Assembly (NCBI GenBank): GCA_963820545.1
Contig: CAWGAJ010000004.1
Span: 1-64,000, forward strand
Reading direction: 5' to 3'
DNA length: 64,000 nt
Source of the DNA: CAWGAJ01 sp963820545
GTDB lineage: Bacteria > Planctomycetota > Planctomycetia > Pirellulales > Thermoguttaceae
How positions within the stretch are numbered: position 1 is the first letter of the stretch; each line of letters begins with the position of its first letter. Below are positions 9,575 through 18,960 of this stretch, in pieces. Under the pieces are notes generated by a model. The model ran no database searches and was not told where the DNA came from. It was given only the letters and a program-made list of their open reading frames with translations. Position numbers and translations under genes: made by a program.

Positions 9575-10633
9575 CTAGGAAGCATGCCATTGAACCGTCC
9601 TCCTGATCGCTTCCCGCAAATCGACGTACGGTCGCAGTGCTAACTCCTTTCGGACCCTCTCGCAACATGGCACGTAGCGCTCCGCCTGCTTGCCGGGCGT
9701 GGGCGATTGCAGGATCCGCACCTCCCGCCGCGGCTGAAAACAGTCGGCCACTAGGTGGGCCAACTCGGCAATCGGAACCGCTTCTTCCGAACCTACATTA
9801 TACGCTCGGCACGATTTTCCCTGTAAAAGTATAGTCCATAACCAGATCGCCAAATCAGCCGCATATAAATAAGAGCGATAGGGGGTGCCGTCCCCCCGGA
9901 CTATGATCGGCCCGCCGACAAGCCCGTCGCTAATGAAATTGCCGATGGCAAAGTGAGCATCCAGAGGCAGGTATGGACCGACGAAGGCAAACCCGCGCGC
10001 GATTTTCACCTCGATCCCGTACTGCCGGGCGTAGAGGACACATAAATGTTCGGCCGTTCGCTTCCCTTGGCCATACGACGAGCGGGGATCGGTCGTGTCC
10101 GCTCCGCCGAGATAGTCTTCGGGGATATGGGTCAGGTCTGGCGGCTGCTTGCCGTAGACGGCCCCCGAACTCGTTAAAAGGAATTTCCCCGCTTTGCACT
10201 GCCGCGCAAAATCGAGCGTATGGCGCGTGCCCTGAACTATTGTATCGAGCAGCAAAAGGGGGTTCTCGTCGTCCAGTTTGCCGCTGGCTTCGGTTGCCGC
10301 GTGTATGACGTGAGAGAAATGACCGGGAGGAAAGGCGAAATCCCGCACGTCGCCCGCGTGGCAGGAGATGGCCGGATCGGCGGCCAACTGCGGCGCCTTG
10401 GCGCAGAACGCCTGCCAATTGCGCGACAAGACGACCGCCTCCGCGCGGAGCCCCAGCTCCTGATTGGCCCAGGCGAAGCCCTGCAAAAGCCAGACGCCGA
10501 AGAATCCCGTCCCGCCGGTAATGAATACGCGCTGGCCGCGCAGTTCCTCCCAAAGAGAATCCGTGCCCTCCAGGAGCAGTCGCTTGTCTTCGACGCAAAG
10601 TGTCGGGGCGTGTTTACGGGTTTCGCTAACCAT
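9575..10633 (-). CDS. NAD-dependent sugar epimerase/dehydratase (SDR), candidate CDP-sugar 4-reductase
   Basis: This extended short-chain dehydrogenase of 352 residues has VFITGGTGFFGVWLL (GxxGxxG) near residue 35, TSSGAVYG with the catalytic Ser, and SSYGQGKRTAEH with the YxxxK pair. It resembles the dTDP/CDP-sugar dehydrogenases that finish deoxysugar pathways. In a locus with E1 and E3 it may reduce the 4-keto group of the CDP-3,6-dideoxyhexose or of its branched product. The ATG at 10633 overlaps the stop of the upstream membrane protein gene by 8 bases. The exact reaction cannot be read from the sequence. Confidence 0.75.
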   Translation of the reverse strand: MVSETRKHAPTLCVEDKRLLLEGTDSLWEELRGQRVFITGGTGFFGVWLLQGFAWANQELGLRAEAVVLSRNWQAFCAKAPQLAADPAISCHAGDVRDFAFPPGHFSHVIHAATEASGKLDDENPLLLLDTIVQGTRHTLDFARQCKAGKFLLTSSGAVYGKQPPDLTHIPEDYLGGADTTDPRSSYGQGKRTAEHLCVLYARQYGIEVKIARGFAFVGPYLPLDAHFAIGNFISDGLVGGPIIVRGDGTPYRSYLYAADLAIWLWTILLQGKSCRAYNVGSEEAVPIAELAHLVADCFQPRREVRILQSPTPGKQAERYVPCCERVRKELALRPYVDLREAIRRTVQWHAS

Positions 10634-12632
10634 GTATCTTCTCCAGCACTAGGAAGTCTCCCATTCTCGCCGCGATCCGAAATCTGTCAAACCGCAAATG
10701 GGCCAAGTACCCTATGTTCACCCCGGGCACCGGGTGGATTACTATGCATTTCAGGTCATCCCGATCCAGAATGTCTTGCACCTCCTGAACCTGGCTGAGA
10801 AGCAGAATTTCGCCCGGGTAAGAAAAAGGCAACGCGGAATAACTCTTGGTCTTCAGGTGCAGGTAGTTGGAAATCGGAGAAAGAATGACAGTCTGCGAAT
10901 TGCCGATATGCTTTTGGAGTAACTGGATAAGGGGCTCGAGCTGGGCGACCGTGGGGGGCGATAGAGGTTCACCCACGGCAAAGCGAATCGCGTCTGGGCA
11001 GAACCGGCAGAAGTTGAGGATCCCGAAGGCGGGCAAAAGCAGGCACAGAATCAGACTGAGGAAAGTGTAGCGGTAGCCGGGGTGAGTGAACAGTTGCCCC
11101 CAACTCGCCGACTGGCATTCCTTGAAAAAATCCACGGCCAGGAAGCCGCTGAGGATCACGGCCGGATAGATCACTGCCAGAAGGCACTGCACATGACTCC
11201 TTCCCTGATAGTAGGAAAAAATCCCTAGCCCATACAACGCAATGAAGAAATACCACTTCACCGAGGCGTCGGCCTTCTTCTGGAGCAACTGCCGGACGCA
11301 ATAGAAAACCGTCACCAGATACACCAAGATTAGCGGCTGCCAGAACTCGCGAGGATTCATGGGCAACATAAAGAACCCCGCGTTGTAGTAAGTTTTCTGG
11401 TACAGATAGTAGCTCTCAAACTTGGGAAGTTGGCCCGACCGCAGCCAGGCAAACAAACTGTAAAACCCCACGCTCAGCAGCAGGGTTAGCCCGAACAGCG
11501 ACACCTGGAGGGCGGCGCCAGCAAGCATTTTCCGCATGCTGCCGGCGTGCGTCGCCACGGCGTCGAACAGGAGCGTGCCTGTCCAGGCGATCAGAATTAC
11601 TACGCCGGTATCTCCATTCCACAGCGCGCTGAAGCCTGCCGCCGCATAGCCCAAGAGAGCCAGCCGCCAGCTTTTTCGCGCAAAGTAGACGGAGACGAAC
11701 CACAGAAAAAACGTGCCGCACAACACGCGCAGCGGATAGTACTGGTAATAGGCCATGGGAGCCTGAGAAGCAAAGAGCATGGCCCCGAAGAAGGGATGCT
11801 GAACTCCGACAACTCCCACAAAGAGAAACAGCGTCAGCGGCGATCCGGCGCCGGTCTTTCGGGCCAGGGTCAGGTACGTGAAAATCAAGGTAAGCAATCC
11901 CAACGCAACAAAAAAAAGCGACACGTGTTGTGCCGTCAGCTCGAAGGGCGCTAGCACTAATGCGGCGATATACGGATAAAGGATGCCGTATTGCGAAACC
12001 GTGTCGACCAGGATGGTCCGGCCGTGCATCGTCTGATTGATCGCCCCTAGCAGCGGATCGAGATGAAAGCAGAGATCGTTTCTACTGAGGAATAGATCAT
12101 CGCTGACCAACAAGATATCGGCCAACATCAACAGCAGTAATCCGGCGATTCCATAAACGACATATCGATGCAGCCGCTGTTTCCAGCGCATCAGCGCCGC
12201 AAGCAGAAACGCCCCTGCCATCGCCATCCCCAGGTAGAGGCGAACGTCGGGTATCTCGCTATAGGCGGTCAAGAAGAACAACCAGCCGAGGACGCCGCCC
12301 CCTATCAACAGGTCGCGCACCATCACCAGTCGCGCGCTCTCCAGCCCGGAGAAGCAGGCCTCAAACCGCCGATTCCAACGCATCAATAACCAGTAGAAGA
12401 GCCCTGGCAGCGTCAAGATGCTGAACAAGCCGAAGACGTAGAGGAATTTCTCCTGCGGCTCCGGCACGATCTCGTGCCGAAATTCCGGTATGATCAACTC
12501 CGCCAGGGGACTCCCCGCTGGCGGCGGCAAGAGGAGGATGGCCAAGGCGATGTAGGCGCCCAGCGCCAGAAACAAGGCGATCAAAATAAACGACGGCTCC
12601 CTGGAGATTCCGGCACGGATTTCATTATTCAT
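10626..12632 (-). CDS. Polytopic membrane protein of the polysaccharide locus, paralogue B
   Basis: This protein of 668 residues has about a dozen hydrophobic helices and a soluble C-terminal domain of about 100 residues. The segment LGAINQTMHGRTILVDTVSQ, followed by YGILYPY, is reminiscent of GT-C-fold transferases and related polymer-assembly proteins, but I cannot assign a family firmly. It is a tandem copy of the gene directly upstream: the middle 400 residues are nearly identical (for example SPLTLFLFVGV and VSVYFARKSWRLALLGYAA). The ATG at 12632 is chosen over an upstream one at 12692 because AGGAG lies 11 bases before it and it avoids overlap with the upstream gene. A role as polymerase, flippase or lipid-linked glycosyltransferase is possible. 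Confidence 0.7.
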   Translation of the reverse strand: MNNEIRAGISREPSFILIALFLALGAYIALAILLLPPPAGSPLAELIIPEFRHEIVPEPQEKFLYVFGLFSILTLPGLFYWLLMRWNRRFEACFSGLESARLVMVRDLLIGGGVLGWLFFLTAYSEIPDVRLYLGMAMAGAFLLAALMRWKQRLHRYVVYGIAGLLLLMLADILLVSDDLFLSRNDLCFHLDPLLGAINQTMHGRTILVDTVSQYGILYPYIAALVLAPFELTAQHVSLFFVALGLLTLIFTYLTLARKTGAGSPLTLFLFVGVVGVQHPFFGAMLFASQAPMAYYQYYPLRVLCGTFFLWFVSVYFARKSWRLALLGYAAAGFSALWNGDTGVVILIAWTGTLLFDAVATHAGSMRKMLAGAALQVSLFGLTLLLSVGFYSLFAWLRSGQLPKFESYYLYQKTYYNAGFFMLPMNPREFWQPLILVYLVTVFYCVRQLLQKKADASVKWYFFIALYGLGIFSYYQGRSHVQCLLAVIYPAVILSGFLAVDFFKECQSASWGQLFTHPGYRYTFLSLILCLLLPAFGILNFCRFCPDAIRFAVGEPLSPPTVAQLEPLIQLLQKHIGNSQTVILSPISNYLHLKTKSYSALPFSYPGEILLLSQVQEVQDILDRDDLKCIVIHPVPGVNIGYLAHLRFDRFRIAARMGDFLVLEKIHG

Positions 12633-12675
12633 GGCTAATGACTCCTGGTGCGTCAATCGTTTTTTTACCCAATCA

Positions 12676-14759
12676 TTACCGTTTGTCTTCATGCGTTTTT
12701 GTTTCACGGATCTTCTTGAACACATATACTCTTTCCTTCTCCACATTCACCGCTACTTCGACGCGGTAATGATCTAATATCAGGTATGGCAAAAAAACTC
12801 CGTGCGCACCGTAGTCGTGGATCACCACATACTTCAGGTCGCCGTGGTCGAGCACATTTTGCACATCCTTAACCTGACTAAACAGGAGGATTTCGGCCGG
12901 GGAAGAAAATGGCAACGCGGAATAACTTTTTGTCTTCAGATGAAGGTAGTTGGAAATCGATGAAAAAATAACAGTCTGTGAATTGTAAATATACTTTTGC
13001 AGCAATTGGATAAGGGGCTCTCTCTTAGCGACCATGGGGGGCGGTGCAGGTTCACCCGCAGTGTAGCGAACGGCGTCTGGCAATAATCGGCAGAAGTTGA
13101 GGATCCCGAAGACAGGCAAAAGCAAGCACAGAATAAGTCTTAGGAAACTGTAGCGGTAGCCGGTGTGAGTGAGCAGTTGCCGCCAACTCGCCGACTGGCA
13201 TTCCTTGAAAAAATCCACGGCCAGGAAGCCACTGAGGATCACAGCCGGATAGGCCACAGGCAAAAGGCAATGAACATGACTCCTTCCCTGATAGTAGGAA
13301 AAGATCCCCAGCCCATACAGCGCAATGAAGAAATACCACTTCACCGCCGCATCGGTCTTTTTCTGGAGCAACCGCCGGACGCAATAGAAAACCGTAACGA
13401 GATACACCAGGATTATCGGCTGCCAGAACTCGCCGGGATTCATGGGCAACATGTAGAATCCCGTGGAGTAGAAAATTTTTTGGTACAGATAGTAGTTCTT
13501 GAAATTGGGGAGTTGGCCCGACCGCAGCCAGGCAAATAGGCTATATAAGCCCGCGCTCAGCAGCAGGGTTAGCCCGAACATCGACACATGGATCGCGGCG
13601 CCGGCGAGCATTTTCCGGATGCTGCCGGCGTGCGTCGCCACGGCGTCGAACAGGAGCGCGCCTGTCCAGGCGATCAGAATTACCACGCCGGTATCTCCAT
13701 TCCACAGCGCGCTGAAGCCTGCCGCCGCATAGCCCAAGAGAGCCAGCCGCCAGCTTTTTCGCGCAAAGTAGACTGAGACGAACCACAGAAAGAATGTGCC
13801 GCACACCACGCGCAGCGGATAGTTCGCGTAGTAGACGACGGACGCCTGGAAATCGAAGAGCCCGGCCAAGAAGTACGGATGCTGAACTCCTATAACTCCC
13901 ACAAAGAGAAACAGCGTCAGCGGCGATCCGATGCCGGTTTTTCGGGCCAGGGCCAGGTAGGTGAAAATCAAGGTGATCAGTCCCAAGGCAATAAAGAAGT
14001 ACATTATGTGTTGTGCCGTCAGCTCGAAGGGCGCCAGCGCCAATGCGGCGATATACGGGTAGAGGATGCCGTATTGCGAAACGGTGTCGACCAGGATGGT
14101 CCGGCCGTGCATCGTCTGATTGACCGCCCCCAGCAGCAGATCGAAATGCACGAATATGCCGGGATCGCTGAGCCATTTGTCTTCGCTGATCATCAGCAGA
14201 TCCGCGAGGAATAGCAGCAGAGGCACGCTCAGCGCCCGCAAACGACGTATGACCATCGACACGCTTCCCATCGCATTACGAGTAGAAGCAACAACGCGGC
14301 CACACATGTCAAGGCTAGCAAAAGCCGCACTCGAGGTATTTCGCTGTAAACGCTCAAGAACCACAACCAATAAAGAACGATGCCTACGACGAGTATGTCT
14401 CGCATTATGATCAGCTTTCGGTTTTCCAGCCAGCGAAAACGATTAATGAATCGATCATGGCAACGGATCAGAAGCCAGTAAAAGAGCGTCGGCATCGTTG
14501 GAATGCAACACAGCCCAAAGACGTAGAGAAACCTCTCCTGCGGTTCCGGGCGGATTTCGGCACGTATTCTCGGCAAAAACAACTTGGTCGTGGGAGAGGT
14601 CGTAACCGATGGCGGCATGAAAATCGCCGCCAACCCGATGTAGGCGCCCAGCGCCAGAAACAAGGCGATCAGGATAAACGACGGCTCCCTGGAGATTCCG
14701 CCAGGCTCGCCGCCAGTGCCTTGTGTTGCTTGCTGCCGGCGGTTTTTCATTTGCTTCAT
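12676..14759 (-). CDS. Polytopic membrane protein of the polysaccharide locus, paralogue A (frameshifted)
   Basis: This is the upstream twin of the 10626-12632 gene. The N-terminal piece (GISREPSFILIALFLALGAY near the start) and the remaining 500 residues lie in different frames that meet around 14240-14265, where the twin is continuous, so a single-base error is likely. The C-terminus differs from the twin (VVIHDYGAHGVFLPYLILDH against VIHPVPGVNIGYLAHLRFDR), suggesting divergence after duplication. It follows rfbG by 12 bases. Its molecular role is unknown. A GT-C transferase or polymerase is the best guess. Confidence 0.65.
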
Positions 14760-14771
14760 GGACTGCGGGTG

Positions 14772-15878
14772 TCAACCGTTTGAGGAAATCATCTCGCTTT
14801 CGTACCGGTCGATATCGGCCAGGCACGCTTCGCGCATGCTCGACTGCCCTTGGCGGTAGAATTGCCGGTACCACTCAGCGGTCCGCCGCACGGCTTCGCT
14901 GACCGACCAGCGCGGCCGCCAGCCGAGCTGGTGGATTGCTTTGTCGATGTTCAATCGCAACATGCCGGCTTCGTGCGGCTGGTTCGGCATGCCGACGTCT
15001 TTCCACGTCCCTTCGCCCCACACTTGCAGAAACAGCTCCACCAGGCGGCAAACGGGAATCTCCTCGCCGGGCAGGGGGCCGAAGTTCCATGCATCGCACC
15101 AACGAGCATCATCGGACTCGAGCAATCGTGCCGCCAGTGTCAAGTAGCCGGCAAGCGGCTCCAGAACGTGCTGCCAGGGACGCACGGCATGGGGATTTCG
15201 CACCGGCACCGGTTGCCCGGCCTCCAGATGGTGTACAATATCGGTGATGATTCGGTCCTTGGCCCAGTCACCCCCGCCGATCACGTTGCCGGCCCGGGCG
15301 GTAGCCATCTTGACCCCATGCTCGGTGAGCCGGTCCGGGGGAAAAAAGGAACGGCGATATGCCGCGGCAACGATCTCGGCCGCGCCCTTGCTGGCACTGT
15401 AAGGATCATGGCCGCCCAGCGCGTCGCTCTCGCGATAGCCCCAGACGTGTTCCCGGTTCTCATAGCACTTGTCACTGGTGACTACTACCACGGCACACGG
15501 CCGGCCCAGAGCCCTCACGGCATCCAGCAGGCCGACGGTTCCCATCACGTTTACATCGAAAGTCTCGCGGGCGTTCAGATAGCTTTCGCGGACCAGCGAC
15601 TGGGCGGCCAGGTGGAAAACGACGTCCGGGCAGGCACTACCAAGGGCCTCATTTAACACCGCCGCATCGCGAATGTCCGCTTCATGGTGTTTCCATAGCA
15701 AGTCGCGCACGCCGGATGCGCTGAAATTGTCGGGCTGGGTCGGTGGCGCCAGGGCGTAGCCGGTTACCTTGGCGCCCAGGCGGTGCAGCCAAATGGCCAG
15801 CCATGAGCCTTTGAAGCCGGTATGCCCGGTGACGAACACCGATCGATCGGCAAACTTATCGGCAAACGAATGCGGCAT
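14772..15878 (-). CDS. rfbG: CDP-glucose 4,6-dehydratase
   Basis: This short-chain dehydrogenase of about 368 residues converts CDP-D-glucose to CDP-4-keto-6-deoxy-D-glucose. The N-terminus VFVTGHTGFKGSWLAIWLHR is the diagnostic RfbG variant of GxxGxxG. TSDKCYEN and YSASKGAAE supply the catalytic Thr/Ser-Asp-Lys and YxxxK elements, and ARAGNVIGGGDWAKDR is also family-specific. The stop of rfbF and this start share a TAATG junction. An ATG six bases further upstream (15884) is possible. The product goes to the E1 dehydratase encoded 13 kb downstream in the same locus. Confidence 0.95.
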   Translation of the reverse strand: MPHSFADKFADRSVFVTGHTGFKGSWLAIWLHRLGAKVTGYALAPPTQPDNFSASGVRDLLWKHHEADIRDAAVLNEALGSACPDVVFHLAAQSLVRESYLNARETFDVNVMGTVGLLDAVRALGRPCAVVVVTSDKCYENREHVWGYRESDALGGHDPYSASKGAAEIVAAAYRRSFFPPDRLTEHGVKMATARAGNVIGGGDWAKDRIITDIVHHLEAGQPVPVRNPHAVRPWQHVLEPLAGYLTLAARLLESDDARWCDAWNFGPLPGEEIPVCRLVELFLQVWGEGTWKDVGMPNQPHEAGMLRLNIDKAIHQLGWRPRWSVSEAVRRTAEWYRQFYRQGQSSMREACLADIDRYESEMISSNG

Positions 15879-16654
15879 TACCATACCTTCCAGGGCGCTT
15901 GTCCCGAGTCCCAAATCTTGTTTACCGCCTCGAAATCGCGATACGTATCCATGGCGAAAAAGAAGCCCTCGTGGCGGTACGCGACCAACTGGTTATCGGC
16001 GGCCAAGCGTTCCAAGGGTTCGCGTTCCAGGATGCACCCGTCGCCGCCCTCGATATAATCGAACACGCGGCGGTGGAACACGAAAAAGCCGGCGTTGATC
16101 CAGCCTTCGGTCTGCGGCTTCTCGGCAAAGCGTTTCACCTGGCCCTCGCTATCCAAGTCGAGCACGCCAAAACGCGAGATCGGTCGAATGCTGGTCACGG
16201 TAGCCAGCTTGCCGTGCGCGCGGTGGAATTCCAGCAGCCGGGTAATATCGACGTTTGCCAGCCCGTCGCCATAGGTCACCATGAAGGTGTCGCCGTCCAC
16301 GTAGCGCTCGATGCGTTTCACGCGGCCGCCGGTCATGGTCTCGGGCCCGGTGTCGACCAGCGTCACCTTGAAATCGCGTTCTTCGTGGCTGCCGTGGTAC
16401 GCGATGCGACGCCCGTGCTCCAGGGTGATCGTGAAGTCGTTGTTCATGGCCTCATAGTTGAGGAAGTACTCCTTGATCATGTTGCCGCGATAGCCCAGGC
16501 AAAGGATGAAATCACACAACTTATAGCGGGAGAAGATCTTCATGATGTGCCAGAGGATTGGCCGCCCGCCCACTTCCACCATCGGTTTGGGCCGAAATTC
16601 CGTCTGCTCACGAAGACGGGTACCGATACCCCCACACAACAGGACTACTTTCAT
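15878..16654 (-). CDS. rfbF: Glucose-1-phosphate cytidylyltransferase
   Basis: This 258-residue nucleotidyltransferase makes CDP-glucose from CTP and glucose-1-phosphate. MKVVLLCGGIGTRLREQTEF with the following RPKPMVEVGGRPILWHIMK is the family signature, and VTYGDGLANVDI carries the metal-binding Asp. The length is normal for RfbF (about 257). The start at 16654, not a GTG at 16663, is supported by a fossil copy of the same 5' end at 18835, which keeps the leader TAGGGTGAA..CGATG in common. It is the first committed gene of the CDP-3,6-dideoxyhexose series and is followed directly by rfbG. Confidence 0.96.
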   Translation of the reverse strand: MKVVLLCGGIGTRLREQTEFRPKPMVEVGGRPILWHIMKIFSRYKLCDFILCLGYRGNMIKEYFLNYEAMNNDFTITLEHGRRIAYHGSHEERDFKVTLVDTGPETMTGGRVKRIERYVDGDTFMVTYGDGLANVDITRLLEFHRAHGKLATVTSIRPISRFGVLDLDSEGQVKRFAEKPQTEGWINAGFFVFHRRVFDYIEGGDGCILEREPLERLAADNQLVAYRHEGFFFAMDTYRDFEAVNKIWDSGQAPWKVW

Positions 16655-16725
16655 CGGATTCACCCTACGTTAATTGTTAATCATACTACTTAATACTTTA
16701 CAGTATCATTCTGATATAACAAAAC

Positions 16726-16741
16726 CATTGCCTTTAGGCAA
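16726..16741. terminator. Hairpin in the spacer between the radical SAM gene and rfbF
   Basis: ATTGCC and GGCAAT form a six-base-pair stem around a four-base loop. On the minus strand it is followed by GGTTTTGTT, so it could end transcripts of the radical SAM gene weakly. The rest of the 256-base spacer (16664-16919) holds no gene. Confidence 0.35.
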
Positions 16742-16911
16742 TAATTTCGGTTTGGCCGCTGGGTATGGTTACCTTGCTCGTATTACATTGACAACCGCAT
16801 AATGTAGATTGCAACTTGAACAGCCATAATTACTTACGCGTTCTGTTGCCGTACGCCTTAGTCCGTGCACCTGGCGGAAAACCGATAACTGCCTGAGACG
16901 AACTTTATGAC

Positions 16912-16991
16912 AGCGGCCATCAGGCTGCTTTATAGGCAGCAGTATCCGGCGCAACAAAATGAGGACTCAGCACGACCGGGATTTCGCTCGT
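16912..16991 (-). repeat. Copy 1 of the duplicated C-terminal tail sequence
   Basis: This stretch encodes the last residues of the radical SAM protein (GITSEIPVVLSPHFVAP through YKAA, stop) plus the first bases after the stop. It matches 18876-18960, the end of the unrelated FkbM gene, where the protein reads EISSETPVGLGPHFVPP through PKAA. The likeness continues past both stops (GCCTGATGG.CGC, AAAGTTC). Confidence 0.8.
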
Positions 16992-18674
16992 TATTCCAGG
17001 ATAAGGGAGGAGCGGAGATGGGCAAGACAATTGATCCATGGAGATGCTGAACATATCCAAATACTTGCGCCAGAAAGGCGTTTCCGCGGCCGTCCTGGCC
17101 GCCTGCATGTATTGTTGGGCCTGCTCGACATTACCCAGTCTTTCGTGGCATTGTGCGGCGCGGTAATACGCAATGGCATGGTCGCTCTTTGCTCTGATCG
17201 CACTCTCAAAACCCTTCAGTGCGATTTCATAATGGCCCAGGCGGAAGTCGCTGTTTTCGATAAAATTAAGCTCCAGATTTAAGATATATTCCATCTCCTG
17301 GATATACTCGGCGGTAAAATCCTCGGTTTCCACTACCGCTTTCTTATAGTCGATACCGATAAAATTCTCTTTAAGATAATTCTTCTTGATACATATATCG
17401 TACATCTCGCTACCTACCAGCGGATTGGCGCAAAAGATAAAAAACCAGTTTGCGTCGATAGTTTTCAAAAAAGCTCTTGCATCCTCGATATCCTGCTTCG
17501 TTTCGCCGGGAAGCCCGATTAATATATTCACGTTTGTATATATTCCCAGTTCACGGCAATCGTCCGCCACGCGCTTAACTATGGAAAGGTCAAGCGGCTT
17601 GTGCATAATTTTCCTCAGCACCCTGTCGCTTCCCGACTCTACCGCCAACAGAAGCTGATTAACTCCCGCGCTTTTCAGGGTCTCCAACATTTTTCGATCA
17701 AGGGCATACAAAGCCAGCCCGTTCTGAAAAACGGCGGTTATCTGTAATTCCCGTACGATATCAATGATCTGAAAAGCCCGTTTTGTGTCGGCAACGAAGT
17801 GATCGTCCTGAAAAACTAGTGTTTTTGCCCCGTAGCGGTCTCGAAGAAGCTGGAAATCCTCTTTGACGCGGTTGATGCTATAATAGCGCATCTTTCTCCC
17901 GTGGACCGTGTGTGATGAACAGAAGCAACAGCGGTGCGGACACCCTCTCGATGTCATGACATGGAAGTTGTACGCCTTCTTATCGAGCGAAGCATAGGAC
18001 CTGATGGTCGGATTTAATCCATATTTTTCCGTATCGCAAATGCCATAATCATAAAAGGGTATTTCATCAAGGTTTTCAATAAAACTGTGTCGGAACGACT
18101 CTCCGCTCCCAACCTTTCTCCGCGTAATCCAGGAAGGATCTTCTTCAAGGTGCCCCAGCTTATCCACGGCTTTCACAAGACCCAGCAGAGGCTTTTCGCC
18201 CTCGCCATAGCACAGGCCGTCAAAGCACTCGCTATCGCGGAATATTTCTTTATACATGTTGGTTGGCACGCCGCCGCCCGCGACAATCACAGCGCGCGGA
18301 AATATCTCCCGGCAGGCCTGGCCAATATCAAGTATATTCTGATATGACGGCGTAAATAATCCGGATACGCCTATGATGCTGGGAGCATAATCCTTCCACC
18401 TGGGCCCCGAGAAATAGTCGCGGAAAAAATCGGCAAAAGAAGGAAAGTCAAAACTTTCTAATTGATTCAAAACAACGTTAAAATCCACTAATTCCGTGAC
18501 TACCGCGGCATGGCGTTTTACATAGGCGCTTAACGCCAGCACGCCTAAGGGCATGTCGGTGAGGACGCTTCCAAAGACGCCGTTCTTCCTCCGTATCGCT
18601 CGCACGTTGTACGAAGGATTGACGAAGGCATCGAACTTAATATTAGGCGGAACTATAAACAAAATGTTGTCCAT
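16920..18674 (-). CDS. B12-binding-domain radical SAM protein with TPR-like C-terminus
   Basis: This protein of 584 residues starts with a cobalamin-binding-like Rossmann domain (MDNILFIVPPNIKFDAFVNP; YGEGEKPL near residue 157). It then has a radical SAM core with the cluster motif RGCPHRCCFCSS (C-x3-C-x2-C), and ends with a TPR-like helical pair (ALKGFESAIRAKSDHAIAYY). The ATG at 18674 has GGAGG five bases before it. The class includes methyltransferases and P- or S-methylases, and the substrate is unknown. Its last 24 residues match the tail of the FkbM protein upstream. Base composition is clearly more AT-rich than in rfbF or rfbG, suggesting later acquisition. Confidence 0.85.
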   Translation of the reverse strand: MDNILFIVPPNIKFDAFVNPSYNVRAIRRKNGVFGSVLTDMPLGVLALSAYVKRHAAVVTELVDFNVVLNQLESFDFPSFADFFRDYFSGPRWKDYAPSIIGVSGLFTPSYQNILDIGQACREIFPRAVIVAGGGVPTNMYKEIFRDSECFDGLCYGEGEKPLLGLVKAVDKLGHLEEDPSWITRRKVGSGESFRHSFIENLDEIPFYDYGICDTEKYGLNPTIRSYASLDKKAYNFHVMTSRGCPHRCCFCSSHTVHGRKMRYYSINRVKEDFQLLRDRYGAKTLVFQDDHFVADTKRAFQIIDIVRELQITAVFQNGLALYALDRKMLETLKSAGVNQLLLAVESGSDRVLRKIMHKPLDLSIVKRVADDCRELGIYTNVNILIGLPGETKQDIEDARAFLKTIDANWFFIFCANPLVGSEMYDICIKKNYLKENFIGIDYKKAVVETEDFTAEYIQEMEYILNLELNFIENSDFRLGHYEIALKGFESAIRAKSDHAIAYYRAAQCHERLGNVEQAQQYMQAARTAAETPFWRKYLDMFSISMDQLSCPSPLLPYPGITSEIPVVLSPHFVAPDTAAYKAA

Positions 18675-18724
18675 GTGTGCCTCCCACATGTTGTCTCTGC
18701 GGAATTAAATAGAAACGCAATCAT

Positions 18725-18835
18725 TGCATGTGTCAGATCGGCCGCCGCCCCAAGTTACACCATCGGCTTGGGCCGGAATTCCGTCTCCACGCGAAACCGG
18801 GTGCCAAGCCCGTCGCGTAATATCACCACTTCCAT
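18725..18835 (-). pseudogene. Fossil 5' end of an rfbF copy
   Basis: From an ATG at 18835 the strand reads MEVVILRDGLGTRFRVETEF then RPKPMV and a stop at 18755, lining up with rfbF MKVVLLCGGIGTRLREQTEF, RPKPMV. Nucleotide likeness continues past the stop (GGCGGCGGCCGATC against GGCGGGCGGCCAATC). The leader TAGGGTGAAGGCG before the ATG also matches that of rfbF. Only about 110 bases survive, between the FkbM gene end and the radical SAM gene start. Confidence 0.8.
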
Positions 18836-18875
18836 CGCCTTCACCCTACTTATCACCTACTATGAACTTTTTGGT

Positions 18876-18960
18876 TGCGTCCATCAGGCCGCTTTAGGGG
18901 AAGTAATAACGGGCGGAACGAAATGCGGACCGAGCCCGACTGGAGTTTCGCTCGATATTT
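18876..18960 (-). repeat. Copy 2 of the duplicated C-terminal tail sequence
   Basis: This is the end of the FkbM gene and the bases after it. It corresponds to 16912-16991. See the FkbM and radical SAM entries for the shared protein tail. Confidence 0.8.

Noticed and set aside
14850..15656. Plus-strand frame opposite rfbG
   Set aside because: Antisense shadow of the dehydratase gene.
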